Of a DNA stretch of 64,000 nucleotides, positions 45,923-57,024 are shown piece after piece (position 1 is the stretch's first letter; every line of letters starts with the position of its first letter). The translations under genes were made by a program, and so were the position numbers. The stretch comes from Bacteroidota bacterium. Its GTDB lineage: Bacteria > Bacteroidota > Bacteroidia > AKYH767-A > OLB10. The notes beneath the pieces are model-generated. The model saw only the letters and a program-made list of their open reading frames with translations. It did not search any database and had not been told where the DNA came from. The stretch covers positions 309,947 to 373,946 of the forward strand of contig JADJOZ010000012.1 in assembly GCA_016713525.1 (NCBI GenBank), read 5' to 3'.

Positions 45923-47752
45923 ATGAAAACCTTTACCAAACTAGTATTTCTGGTGTTACTGTTGTCGGTAAAACCCCTTAAGGCTCAGTTTTACACTGCA
46001 GGTGACATTTCAACCTATGTCAATGAAAACTTCTTCCATGACAGTACCTGGTGTTGGTCGATGATCACTGTTGAACATTTGATTACCATTCAAAATTCAT
46101 TTGTTGGAGATATAGTACAAATGAAAGATGAAACAACAGGTAATTTAGTGGCTAGTGAGACCAATCTGACAGGAGCTTCTCCATGGAATGTTATTCTTCC
46201 GGTAGTCAATATTAATCCAATTGTTCAGGACAACTGGTTAAGTGCAGGAATTGCCTTTTTTGCAGGGCCTCCGATAAAAATCATTTGTGGTCCTGATACA
46301 ATTTATAACATAACCAATATGTTTGCTCATCCCGTTCCTGATGCATGTACTTACGGATCTGTTACGGGTATGGTTTATGCTGACTTTAATAATGATTGTA
46401 TTTTCAATGGATCCGACATTCCACTGCAAAATGTGCAGGTTAGTGCAAATGCATATATGAGTAGTCCTTCAGTTGGAACAATTTCAAGTGGTGCATATTC
46501 AGGAACAAACGGAAGCTATTATAATCAGATCCAAGAATCATGGTTGGTCAATTTTGATGTATTTATTCCTTCCAACTATCAGTTCATATTCCCCCTGAGC
46601 GTATGCAATCCAGGCACTTTCAACTTTACGTCACTGAGCCAAACGAATGTAGATTTTGCAATGCAGTGCAGTGGAAATCTGGATATAAGATCCTATGTTG
46701 GAGGGCCAGTGAATGCAAGACCCATGATGCCCTTCTTGCTATACCCCAGTGTTTCAAATACCGGTTGTGATACAACCTCAGGAACATTGACATTAATACT
46801 TGATTCACGAGTTACTTACAATGCTGCTCTGAGTTCAAATCCGGCATCTGTGGTAAATGGTGATACTTTAATATGGTATTATTCCAACCTTTCAAACTTA
46901 AGCAATGGAGCCTATTGGAACAGTTTCTCATCGGGAGTGCATCTGACTCCTGATATTACTGTCAACATTGGTGATACTTTATGTTTTTATACTTCAACTA
47001 CAGTTCCGACATCTGATGCAGACATTACAAACAATAATAGTTATTCCTGCATTCCTATTGTAAATTCTTTCGATCCAAATATGAAAGAGGTAATACCTGC
47101 AGGTGATGGTCCGCTTGGATATATTCCGGAAGGAACTGGCAAACTAACTTACAAAGTCCACTTCCAAAATACAGGCACAGCTGAAGCTTATAATATTAGT
47201 ATAATCGATACCTTAGAATCGGATATAATTACCGGAAGCTTTCGATTTCTGAGCACCAGCCATACATGTTCACCAGAATGGCTTGCTCCCAACATAGTTA
47301 AATTTAATTTTTATAATATCATGCTGCCCGATAGCAATACCAATGAGCCACAGAGTCACGGATATGTACAATTCAGTGTGGAAATAGATAGTTCACTTGC
47401 TCCCGGTACGTCTATTGAAAACACTGCTTATATCTATTTCGATTTTAATGCACCGATTGTGACAAACACAGCTGTGAATACCATTGAAATACCATTGGGA
47501 ATTGAAAATGTAGCAGCATTTAATGATCTAATTCTATACCCAAATCCTACATCAGGTAAAATAACTATCTCAACCAAAAATAATGAAGTTTTAGAAGTTC
47601 AAATTTTCAATGTAATGGGAGAAATTGTCTATCAAAATTCAATACTGTCAGGTAAAGAAATTGATCTGAGCGAACTTGCCAAAGGGTTCTATCAGGTTAA
47701 AACTATTGGCCGTAATAACGAAATGAAAATAAATAAACTTTTAATTCAGTAG
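45923..47752 (+). CDS. Secreted DUF7619-type adhesin-like protein with T9SS sorting domain
   Basis: 609 residues. A signal peptide (1-21, ending in KAQ) is followed by an SprB-like N-terminal region, an SdrD-type domain (TGMVYADFNNDCIFNGSDIPLQ), and the conserved DUF11/DUF7619 block (NSFDPNMKEVIPAGDG then LTYKVHFQNTGTAEAYNI then ENTAYIYFDFNAPIVTNT). The T9SS type A tail is LILYPNPTSGKITIST to KINKLLIQ. A candidate surface adhesin. A strong bidirectional terminator follows. Confidence 0.9.
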   Translation: MKTFTKLVFLVLLLSVKPLKAQFYTAGDISTYVNENFFHDSTWCWSMITVEHLITIQNSFVGDIVQMKDETTGNLVASETNLTGASPWNVILPVVNINPIVQDNWLSAGIAFFAGPPIKIICGPDTIYNITNMFAHPVPDACTYGSVTGMVYADFNNDCIFNGSDIPLQNVQVSANAYMSSPSVGTISSGAYSGTNGSYYNQIQESWLVNFDVFIPSNYQFIFPLSVCNPGTFNFTSLSQTNVDFAMQCSGNLDIRSYVGGPVNARPMMPFLLYPSVSNTGCDTTSGTLTLILDSRVTYNAALSSNPASVVNGDTLIWYYSNLSNLSNGAYWNSFSSGVHLTPDITVNIGDTLCFYTSTTVPTSDADITNNNSYSCIPIVNSFDPNMKEVIPAGDGPLGYIPEGTGKLTYKVHFQNTGTAEAYNISIIDTLESDIITGSFRFLSTSHTCSPEWLAPNIVKFNFYNIMLPDSNTNEPQSHGYVQFSVEIDSSLAPGTSIENTAYIYFDFNAPIVTNTAVNTIEIPLGIENVAAFNDLILYPNPTSGKITISTKNNEVLEVQIFNVMGEIVYQNSILSGKEIDLSELAKGFYQVKTIGRNNEMKINKLLIQ

Positions 47753-47774
47753 TGTGAGCTTTTCATATTAAAGA

Positions 47775-47819
47775 AAACTGTAACAGCGCTTTTATTTGAC
47801 AACGCTGTTACAGTTTTTT
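47775..47819. terminator. Bidirectional terminator
   Basis: Perfect 14-bp stem AAACTGTAACAGCG (47775-47788) / CGCTGTTACAGTTT (47803-47816) with a 14-base loop and T/A tracts on both sides, between convergent genes. Confidence 0.92.
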
Positions 47820-47840
47820 CAATATCTTATAATCGCTATG

Positions 47841-50800
47841 CTATTCGATAACAATAAACTTCTTGCGTTCCATAATCATAACTCTCCGAACTTCTACAAA
47901 GTAAATTCCGGGACTAATTCCATCCAACGAAATTTCATATTCATTCATCCCTTGCAAATTAGGGAATACCACAATTTTTCCATTCATATCAACTATTGAA
48001 ATCACATCAAAATTAGATTCATCTGACGATTCAATACGTAGAAAATCTTTGGCGGGCTGCGGAAACAATTCAGTTAATATAACATCAGAATTTACAAATA
48101 TTGTTTGCTCTTCTTTAGAGAGTGGAGCAACAGCTATAGGAGTATTATAGTATACCACTAATTCCGGTTTATTGGTATTAGATTCTCTTGAATTGAAGTT
48201 TACCCGTGAATTCAAGGTAAGTGAAATATTTTTCAGTTTCAAAGATATCATTGAAATTCCTGCCAATCTTAACTCATTCAATTTTTCTGTAATATCCCAT
48301 TCATAATATACTGAATTCGTTCCTGATACATCAACAGTATCAAGACCAAACTTACTGTTCGCAGGTTTTGTTGCAAACGTAATCGTAGTTTCTTGCCAGG
48401 AATTATCGGGTACATTGAAAACAGCAACGGGAATAGTGGCAACCGAATTGTTATTGATGCTACCAAACAAACGCAATTTCGCCGAAATTATATTAGTCGG
48501 AATTGAAGAAACATCAAATCGCAGACAAGTCTCATATTTACCATTACTATATCCCTTTTTGGTAATTAGTTTTCCATTCGTACCGAAATTAGTATTTTCT
48601 TCTGTTCCACTTCTGATATAAGCATCAGCAACCGGATTCAGAACTACAGTTGGATCGGCCCTGAATAGAACTGAGGCGGGAATAAGTTGTTTAGAAATTC
48701 CAGGTCCTTCGTACCTTACTTCCAATATTTCTTGTCCGGCTCTATCAAAATAATCAACATAAATGGCATGCAATCCCGATTTCAAGCCTATCTGACCCGA
48801 CAATTCCTGAACTGCATGTGCCCCATCATTATCTACAACCAAAGTACTTCCAATATACAATTTACTTCCATCATCTGAGGATGTATAAAATGTATAAATT
48901 CCATCTGTGGGAACAAATATGTATCCGTTAAATCTAAAACCAAAGTAATCATTTACAGAACTTAAGGTTAAATCAAAATAGGCGCTATTTCCTGTACCTA
49001 GGGGAAACGTTGTTTCAAAATCAGGCAAAGTATTCCATGTTCCTTCGAAATATTTATAGTTTAATCCATTTACTGTGAATGGAACATTATCCGAATTTCT
49101 CAGTTCAGGTGAATAAGTTGCTGTGTATGTAACATTATTTACGGGTGTGCTAAAAGTTTGCACCAGCGAGCCACCCTGTGACCAATTCACAAAATTATAA
49201 GTGGCTCCATTATTTAGTGTAATCTGAGAAGGTCCGCCAATAGTTCTGAGAATTCCTTCCACACCTACAAAGGTGAGTGGAGTATTGAAGGGTTGTCCAT
49301 CCAGAGTTAATTGCAATCCAACAGGATTAGAATTGATGGTAATCGTAGTAGTTTTGGGATTAATATCAGTATAAGTTGTATCCTTTGCACCCTGTGAATC
49401 GGTAACAATCAAATACAATCTATAAAAAACATTTGAAGCAGTTTCTCCAGTATTTGGAATATTGAAACTGCCGCTATAGGTTCCATCTGGGGCAGAAGGT
49501 CCGGGATGCGTGTGAGTATCGTGGTGAAAATCGACAAACCAAATAAATGATGCAGCGCTAAGGGTACCATCTTCATTGTCTGAGGCTGAACCACTAAAGT
49601 TCACGGAAGTTCCTGCTGTGTAAGTAGCACCGGTTGCAGGTGTATTAATCACTGCTACGGGAGGAGTATTAGTAGAAGTTACTGTTAAAACAGCAGTATT
49701 ACTGGTTGTTGAACCAGAGGAATTGCTTACAACTACCGAATAATTTCCTGCATCACCCGATGATACATTGGAAATGGTGTATGTAGCAGCATTGGCGCCA
49801 TTAATATCATTTGTATTTTTTCTCCATTGATAATTCAAACCTGATCCTGAAGCGGTAACATTGAAAGTCGCAGCATTACCCTGTGAAACAGTAATGCTTT
49901 GTGGTTGAGATGTTATAACTGGTGCCGCTCCTGAACTAAATTCTACTCTGTACAAACTATTGGTACTTCTTGATAAAAAATAAAGATTACCATCTGAAGC
50001 TGCAATTATTCCTACCGGAGACCCTGCAATACTGGTTGCAAATGACGATCGTGAGGCAGTAGATCCTGAAATGGTCAACAAATCAATCCAATTTCCGCAA
50101 TAATCAATAAAGAAATAGTTTCCGGAATATTGTGATGGGTAATTTGTAGAAGAGGGATTAAAAAAAGTACCACCTGTAATTGCACAGCCTTGTCCGCTAC
50201 CCGAACCGTGACTATAGGCATAAACAGGATTTACATACGCCGGATTGGTACTAACACCTTCAGCATCGGGCCAACCATAATTTCCTCCCCCGGTTGTACA
50301 ATCATTTATCTCTTCCCAAGTTAAATTGTCCAACATCGTTTACAAATAATTTGCCAGTGGTTGGCTGAAATGTGAGCGTATAAGATTTCTCAAACCATAT
50401 GACCAGATACTCCTTCTTTGAAGGGAACCGGTTGAAAACGGATTACCTGAAGCAGGAGTGCCATCCGAATTAATTCTAAGTACCTTGCCATGATATGTGT
50501 CAAGATCCTGAGGATTGTTTGAATTTGCATTATCCCCTACTCCAACATACAATTTTCCATCCGGACCAAATTGCATTGTACCACCATTATGGTTGGTAGC
50601 ACTGGTTAAAGGATCGAGATTTAAAATGACAACTTCACTTCCCGGAACTACGACATCGCCATTGGCCGTAAAGCGACTGATTCGATTGTTGGAACCTGAC
50701 GACAAGGTATAATACAAATAAATGTATTGGTTAGAGTTAAACGCAGGATCAAAGGCAATTCCCAACAATCCTCTTTCACCGTTATCGTCGACACTAAGCG

Positions 50801-50998
50801 ATACAAAAGGAGTTGAGAGCAGTGCACCATTCTTAAATATTTTCAAAGCTCCATTTTGTTCGGCAATAAAAATTCTGCCATCAGGAGATTGAGCCATTAT
50901 AGTTGGTGCAACAAGACCTGTGGCAACCTGCACCTGATTTAAAACCTTTGATAGCATTCTGGCTATCAATATGTCTTGAATTTAAACTGAAGTTTCAT
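47841..50998 (-). CDS. Secreted PQQ-dependent sugar dehydrogenase with Ig, PA14, CBM96-like and T9SS domains (frameshifted)
   Basis: About 1050 residues rebuilt. Order: soluble aldose dehydrogenase propeller (QVQVATGLVAPTIMAQSPDG, ATNHNGGTMQFGPDGKLYVGVGD, WEEINDCTTGGGNYGWP); an Ig-like domain (ITSQPQSITVSQGNAATF, GNYSVVVSNSSG); a PKD-like domain (YTAGTSVNFSGSASDNEDG); a PA14 domain (DYFGFRFNGYIFVPTDGIYTF); a DNRLRE/CBM96-like domain (DAYIRSGTEENTNFGTN); a T9SS tail (LFPQPAKDFLRIESS to MERKKFIVI). Breaks near 50337 and 50380 separate the 50340-50969 ORF from the rest; the joined frame reads NPYTLTFQPTTGKLFVNDVGQ. An ATG at 50998 gives only a short MKLQFKFKTY stretch before another break, so the signal peptide is missing or damaged. 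Predicted to oxidise a sugar at the cell surface. Confidence 0.85.
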
Positions 50999-51049
50999 AG
51001 TTAAATATTTGTATACATGCTGACTTTACTTTTTAAGGCTTAATTAGAT

Positions 51050-51070
51050 ATCAGGCAATTCGTGCCTGAT
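51050..51070 (-). terminator. Hairpin downstream of the SdiA-regulated-like gene
   Basis: 8-bp stem ATCAGGCA / TGCCTGAT with a 5-base loop. There is no clear U-tract, so termination is only possible. Confidence 0.35.
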
Positions 51071-51153
51071 GGATTTAATGCTGCCTACTTTTCAAGGTGA
51101 AAAATACAACCAATCTTAAAAGAAATTTGAATTATTATTATAAGAAATGATAT

Positions 51154-51992
51154 TCAAATAAGGAAATTACCTCCAGCTTCACTTGTAATAATCATAGTGC
51201 CATCCTTTAAAAAGTTATGCCTTCCGCCTTAGGAAAGACTTGTTTATCAATGGTTTTACATGAAGAATAGAACCATTTCTATCCATCACAACAAGCATGA
51301 AATCGGCTGCAGATATAATATAAATTTCATCGGTAACAGGATGAACTGCAAGACTTGAAGGCCGGAAATTAAAGGGCCTTTATTATACCCCTTTCGAATT
51401 GGTATCTGTAGGCAGTAGATTGACGGGCAGCCATTTGTAGCTAACCTATCTACATTTAAACTGTAAACCGGTTCTTGAATCAGTTTATTTTTAGTTAAAT
51501 CATAAGCATAAATATACCTTTCTGATTTCACATCATGATTTAAAGGTTTGCTTTTTGCAGCAATAAGCAATCGATTAAACTTTGGATCTCCGGCTAAACC
51601 TTCATTATTCATCGTAACTACCGGTAACGTTGATTGTGTCCATTTTTCCTGCTTTTGAGAAAATTATGCCATGCAGTCAGTTGTCCATCACTCCGTAAAA
51701 TATACAAAGTTTGATTGATATATGTGAGACCTTCAAAATCTCCAATACTATCGAACCGGTGTTCCGAAACAATTTTCCCAGTTCTGAAATTATATTTAAA
51801 AATTATTCCCAGTTCATCCTGAACACAAGCTACATGGTCAGAATCTAAATCCGTTAATCCCGAAACTTCATTGAGAATAGCAGGAAGGTGATGACGGATA
51901 ACAGGCTTATTAAGATCATATCTTAATGTAGATTGAGCTATTAAAAGGCTTCCATTAAGAAATAATGAGCATAATAGAATAAGGTATTTCAT
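51154..51992 (-). CDS. SdiA-regulated-domain propeller protein (several frameshifts)
   Basis: About 280 residues rebuilt across two open ORFs and one unlisted piece. A signal peptide (MKYLILLCSLFLNGSLLIAQ) precedes LNEVSGLTDLDSDHVACVQDELGIIFKY, the N-terminal signature of the SdiA-regulated family. The middle is GLAGDPKFNRLLIAAKSKP. The end, found in other frames downstream of 51420, reads FRPSSLAVHPVTDEIYIISAAD then DRNGSILHV, and FPKAEGITFLKDGTMIITSEA to a stop at 51154-51156. At least four one-base breaks (near 51618-51650, 51380, 51235, 51215). The function of this family is unknown; an exported propeller is likely. Confidence 0.68.
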
Positions 51993-52098
51993 AATCCGGG
52001 TTTCTCAGCAAAACATGGATCCGGATATTTTGTTTATCAAAATTCGGAAGATTAAGAGAATCAACCTTCAGAAAAGTAACTATATAATTCTTTTACAG

Positions 52099-52652
52099 CT
52101 ACTTAAGCACATTCAAATCATGCGTTTTTATCCACCCTTCAATGACATCATCAGCCGAATTCAGCAAAGTACAATGTGCGAAATCACCTTTAATACCCGA
52201 TATTCCAAGAACACTTCCAAATGGTAATTTGACATTAAAAGCAGCAGTGCCTCTTTCGTCTTTAAACAAATCAACATTTGAACCGGTCACATAACGAATT
52301 TGACTCCAGCTGACTGCTTTATACAAACTAAAAGAAACCGGATCTGCAATAAAGCTTTGCACATTCCAACAACCTCCGTGCTCCGAATTCAGGCTGATAG
52401 TAAGTTGCTCATTAATTCCTAATTCAAGTTTTCAGGAATAAATGGATCACCAGGTTTTACAAGCATTAGATTCTGCTATTCCTGAAAAATAAAATGCACA
52501 GGAAAAGAGAGGCTTGGCGGTGCTTTCATCATAACCTGAATAGTTCTCATAATAACCGGTTATTTGGTTTCTTAATGGAATACCAAATTCAAACCGGAGT
52601 TAGACGAAATTGCTATTTGAGCCATAGCAAGAGGAAAATAAAACAACAACAT
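52099..52652 (-). pseudogene. Exported SH3-like protein, broken
   Basis: A signal peptide (MLLFYFPLAMAQ) starts at 52652. Continuing in shifted frames the text reads FGIPLRNQITGYYENYSGYDESTAK, then LELGINEQLTISLNSEHGGCWNVQSF, and ends in an SH3-like piece (VDLFKDERGTAAFNVKLPFG to GWIKTHDLNVL). Only the last 87 codons (52099-52362) are open as one frame. At least three breaks. It could be one gene with sequencing indels or a decaying gene. Confidence 0.5.
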
Positions 52653-52685
52653 GAAACAAAACAAGTTTTCTCTAAAAATATGTAA

Positions 52686-53142
52686 TTATTTACCAATTTC
52701 CTTTAATTGCCGCTTCATTGTCCCATCAAAATTAATGCAAGATGATTCCAGATTTCCGACTTTCAGGTAAGCCACTGCTCTATTAAAATATAAATCTACA
52801 GAATTAAATCCCATTCTTTCCGCATTATTAAAATGTCGTGCCTTGACTTTTCAACTCTTCTACCCCTATCGTAAGATTTCTTGCTTTTGATATGCAACAT
52901 TCACTCTACTCTTCAGTCAATTCATAAATTTCAGGATTTTGTTTAGATAAGCATCCATAGAAAAATAAAACTCCTGAATAAATGTTGTATCAAAGCTCCC
53001 ATAAATATCCAGGCGTCAAATCAGCTATTTTAACCAAGATTCGTTTCACTTCCTCAATTAATACAAGTTGTTTGCCAGGAAGTGACCAAAAATCAATAGC
53101 AAGAATTACATTTTCCCCCAATGCAGGATCTAATATTGTCAT
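52686..53142 (-). pseudogene. TPR-containing gene fragments, broken
   Basis: Pieces in different frames: MTILDPALGENVILAIDFWSLPG from 53142, and near the end NNAERMGFNSVDLYFNRAVAYLKVGNLESSCINFDGTMKRQLKEIG with a stop at 52686-52688. The second is a clear TPR unit. The middle holds several stops. It sits directly downstream of the EreA/ChaN-like gene on the same strand. Confidence 0.42.
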
Positions 53143-53202
53143 CGATAACTTCAAAAAAATTGAAGGTGGCTGGAAATACTAAAGTTACAATTGAAATCTT
53201 TT

Positions 53203-54510
53203 TCAACAACTTATAATAAACTTAGACTTGGAGAGACTCGCATCAAAATCGAGTGGTGGCATAATAAACCAATCATAATTTTTAAAGATTTCAAGAATGA
53301 TTTCATCCAATTTAAAAGCACGATTATAAAAGACTTTAGATCTCAGTGGTCGCAGATCAATTACAGTCCATTGGTCTTTTTTGGCCATTTGAAATAATCC
53401 TTTAAAACGATAACCATAAGAAGTTGAATCAGCCAGATCATCTATTTCCTTGTCTCCATCCATATAAAAACGGGAATTGAAATTGATGTGAAGTGAAGAA
53501 TTACCATTGAATTCGGCCAATTCGCTCAAAGTGTTACCTATTTCAAACAAACTAAGTGGACTAAATCCGCGACCGGTATGTACCGCTCCCATTTTAAGAA
53601 GTATTTTATCTTTTGACAGGTCGAATGATTCCGAATTTAAAAAGTTACTAAGGTTCTGCTTCATGTAGGTTACTCTATCAGAATTTTGTTCGTAATACTT
53701 CCTTTGAACACTCTTCAGGTAAATCGAATTGGTAATACGAAGTGCTTCTGCTATTTCCTGATTCTTTTTGTTATTTTTAGATGCCTCGGTCAGGAAATCA
53801 TTGAAATGGCTGGAACTGTTGATGGTTTCGTACATCCGTGTCCCTTTGGCAGCATCAATGGAATCAGCAATTCTGACTGCTTCAACTGCTTTCAAATGAC
53901 TATCTTTCAAAAGTTTTTTTGCGTCATCATTCAAATTCTGATACATTCTATCAAGGAGCATGGTATAACCGGCCATAAACTCCTGATCCAAACCAATTAA
54001 TTGCCATTTGGCAATTGCCGCTTCTTTTATAAATTCAGCATCTTCCACATAACTAAAAAATGGAATAGGTGTAAAATATCTGTTTTCCGCTTTTTTTAAA
54101 TAACGGCTATTCAGTTGATTCAAATTTTTTGAAATTTTACCGGTATCTGCCATCATTTCGGTCAGAATTTGAGAGGAAACGGGACCAATTTCCAATCCGA
54201 AATAGCGAAATCCATTTTTATGCAATGGAGGAATTATAGCTTGCGTAAACAAAGATAACTGGTGCGACCCATGATACTCACCCATCAAAATATATTGATG
54301 TTTGGCGAATTCACTCAATAAAAAAGAAGATCCATCACCAACAAATTCACCATTTTTGATTTCGAAGTATTTCGTATAGTCTGCTAAATCTTTCTCAGAT
54401 AATTCTGGTTTTCCCTGCGCAAAGACTAAATTTGAAGAAAGAGGAAACAGAATGATCAAAACAATCAGCAACCGGTATGCCAAGGATCCTTTCTTACAGA
54501 ATGCTTTCAT
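53203..54510 (-). CDS. Exported EreA/ChaN-like superfamily protein
   Basis: 435 residues. Signal peptide (about 12-32, ending in FAQG). The motif ILMGEYHGSHQLSLFTQAI with GLEIGP following matches the GExHG...E core of the erythromycin-esterase/ChaN superfamily. A second conserved part is the LKMGAVHTGRGFSP near residue 310, which carries the paired histidine. Members are hydrolases or metal/haem-binding lipoproteins; with this domain alone, neither can be chosen. Not drug-resistance evidence by itself. Confidence 0.7.
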   Translation of the reverse strand: MKAFCKKGSLAYRLLIVLIILFPLSSNLVFAQGKPELSEKDLADYTKYFEIKNGEFVGDGSSFLLSEFAKHQYILMGEYHGSHQLSLFTQAIIPPLHKNGFRYFGLEIGPVSSQILTEMMADTGKISKNLNQLNSRYLKKAENRYFTPIPFFSYVEDAEFIKEAAIAKWQLIGLDQEFMAGYTMLLDRMYQNLNDDAKKLLKDSHLKAVEAVRIADSIDAAKGTRMYETINSSSHFNDFLTEASKNNKKNQEIAEALRITNSIYLKSVQRKYYEQNSDRVTYMKQNLSNFLNSESFDLSKDKILLKMGAVHTGRGFSPLSLFEIGNTLSELAEFNGNSSLHINFNSRFYMDGDKEIDDLADSTSYGYRFKGLFQMAKKDQWTVIDLRPLRSKVFYNRAFKLDEIILEIFKNYDWFIMPPLDFDASLSKSKFIISC

Positions 54511-54517
54511 AATTATA

Positions 54518-56355
54518 TCACCGCTTAACTAGTAGTTTGGTTCGCAATACTTTTTCTGCTGATCTGAACTCTACCATATAAAATCCATTTGCTATACCCG
54601 TTAAATCAAAGGCAGCAGTATTATTTTCTCTTAATATTTCCCTTCCAGCGGCATCCATAACAGTCACTGTAAATTCAGTGTATTGAGCAGGAAGTTGTAG
54701 CTGAAAGAAAACTGAAGAGGGATTGGGAAAGATTACCAAATTTTCATGAGACGACAAATCATCAGCAATAGCAGAAATCGTACATCCTGCATAATTACTT
54801 GCAGCATCCCAAAAATCGGATTCCAGGGTTCTTAAACCACATGCCGAGCCATTGGGAGTGGCTTTAATTTCCAGGAAACAATCTGGTCCTGCATCATAAT
54901 CGGGCCAGACCGGTAAGCCGGAACCGTTTGGATTGCCTGTTGCTGCAAAATTAACCCAGTATTGCAACATGTTAGTTTGCACAGAGTCATCCTGTGGCGA
55001 AAACAAAGGGCCGCTTCCAAGGGTTGCATCTTCCCAGGTATTGAATACATAAAATAATTCCATACCGTGATAGCTGCCCAATTCAGTTAAGGGAGAAAAA
55101 GCATGCTTGTGCGTAAAGAAATATCTGAAGACAGGTTCAACCTGATTTTGACTGACACAGCGGGCAGTCCTTCGTGTGGTAGCAGTAAATTGTGCATCGG
55201 TCAAAATACCGATATACGATTCACGTGCTTCTGCACTTGTTGTTCCGGGAGGATACAATGCAGCAGCCTGAGACTGGTAAGGTGCCGGCACATACTGATT
55301 GATTAATGCGGTAACCATAAATGGAAGTACATTTTGAGGTGCAGACAGGCTCATTTCCTCAGAATTAGAACCAATCATCAATGGCACTTTATTAAAGTTT
55401 CCAGATTCAAATTTCTGCTTGGGGAAGCCATCAAAAACAATATTATCGATGACTGCCTGCCAATTCATACCTACAGCACCGCCTGATAGCGGAGAAGTTT
55501 CATATTTAACCAGGGAATCAATTGGCAATGTTCTCATGTATGCAATTTTCTGCACATCGGTACCAGGAGCCGAAAAAGTATCTACGTACGCTATTCCCTT
55601 GTTCGTGGCATCGACATAACTGCTAATTACAGGGGCTGCCGACTGGATGGCAGCTCTCTGAAAAGACCAGTGGCAAGAGGTGAAGTGAGCAGATTCCCAA
55701 CATTAAGTCCACCGGCACTCTCTCCGAAAATCATTACCCGGGAAGGATCACCACCAAATGCAGCAATATTATTCTGAATCCAGTTTAAAGCCAGTATTTG
55801 ATCGAGTACTGCGTAATTACCAGATACATTATTTGGGTTTTCAGGTTCCAGTCCGGGATGTACCAGAAAGCCCAAAGGGCCTAAACGATATTGTATGGTA
55901 ACTACGATAACATTTCCACGTTCCGACATATTCTTTCCAAAATACATTTGCGTGCCACCATTAACCTCGCCGGCACTCCCCTGCTGATTACCTCCACCAT
56001 GGATAAAAACCATAACAGGTAGGCTGCCGGTAAGCTGTGGAGACCAGATATTCAAATACAAGCAATCTTCATTTCCAATAATGGTATCAGCAGTACTTCC
56101 ATGATTAAATTTCTTCTGAGGGCATTCGGGAGCGAAATTATTAGTCACCAATACTCCAGACCATGGATTAGGATTAAGAGGAGCCTTCCATCGTAAGGAA
56201 TCAACGGGTGGTTTTGCAAACGGAATACCTAAAAATTGATTGACTGTCCCGTTTAAAGACCCCTGAACCTGGCCAAATTGTGTGTTGACAACCTGTGCTC
56301 CGGCAGTGTAAAAAAGGCAGAAGGTTATTAGAATAGTTAGGGGCAGTTTAAACAT
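54518..56355 (-). CDS. Secreted type-B carboxylesterase with T9SS sorting domain (frameshifted)
   Basis: About 612 residues rebuilt from ATG 56355 (MFKLPLTILITFCLF); the open frame extends 10 residues further. Signal peptide (1-20, TAGAQ), the oxyanion block VFIHGGGNQQGS, nucleophile Ser213 in FGESAGG, the acidic residue in GSNSEEMS and the histidine in GSYHGMELFYVF. The C-terminal ~75 residues are a T9SS domain (LVIFPNPSSVFFQLQL to GFYMVEFRSAEKVLRTKLL). The frame breaks at the A4 run 55661-55664; adding one base joins SPLATGLF to QRAAIQSAAPVIS. A surface esterase/lipase-like enzyme; the fusion to a sorting tail is a Bacteroidota feature. Confidence 0.9.
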
Positions 56356-56464
56356 GGAGAGGCTTGTAGTGTAAAGAATACTCAAATTTATTAAATCACA
56401 CCGGAATAAGTCAAGAATTTGAAAAATATTCTTACAGATTCCTTCATCCTAAATTTAGAATACC

Positions 56465-56992
56465 CTAATGTTCGGCGAAATTAACAGCGTACCAGAAATG
56501 GATGGCTCCATCAAACTTAAATTCATTTTTAAACTCAAAACCCAACTTTGTTATGATCTTTTGAGAAGCAATATTTTGATTATGAGTTGAAGCATACAAT
56601 TGGTCAACTTTCAGAACTTCAGAAGCATAATTAAAGGAAGCTAATGCACTTTCACCGGCATATCCTTTACCCCAATACTTCCGAATAAATCTGTAACCAA
56701 GATCATAGAAATTCTTATGATTATTTAATTCATCAGTTACAAATTTAATACCACTCCAGCCCATAAAACTACCTGATTGCTTTTCAATCACAGCCCACCT
56801 GCCGATTCCAAAATCTACATATTGTTGCCTTACATATTTAATAACTGCTATACACTCCTCTTTTGATTTCACCGTATGATTTCCTAAAAAACGATGCACT
56901 TCAGGATCCGAATCCAGTTCAAAAAATCCATCCACATCGCTTTCCACCATTTCCCTTAAAATAAGTCGAGGTGTTTCAACGTAGATCTGCAT
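56465..56992 (-). CDS. GNAT-family N-acetyltransferase (RimJ/RimL type)
   Basis: About 175 residues from ATG 56992 (MQIYVETPRLILREM); the frame extends 7 residues further. ETPRLILRE at the start and YRFIRKYWGKGYAGESALA (acetyl-CoA pyrophosphate loop) are the RimJ/L-type signatures. The last motif, HNQNIASQKIITKLGF, is the usual C-terminal one. It acetylates an amine, protein or small molecule; the substrate is unknown. Confidence 0.9.
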   Translation of the reverse strand: MQIYVETPRLILREMVESDVDGFFELDSDPEVHRFLGNHTVKSKEECIAVIKYVRQQYVDFGIGRWAVIEKQSGSFMGWSGIKFVTDELNNHKNFYDLGYRFIRKYWGKGYAGESALASFNYASEVLKVDQLYASTHNQNIASQKIITKLGFEFKNEFKFDGAIHFWYAVNFAEH

Positions 56993-57024
56993 TTGCTTAA
57001 CTTTATAAAGCAATTTATAAATAA

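Noticed and set aside
54518..55555. Separate hypothetical gene
   Set aside because: It is the second half of the carboxylesterase; one added base rejoins it.
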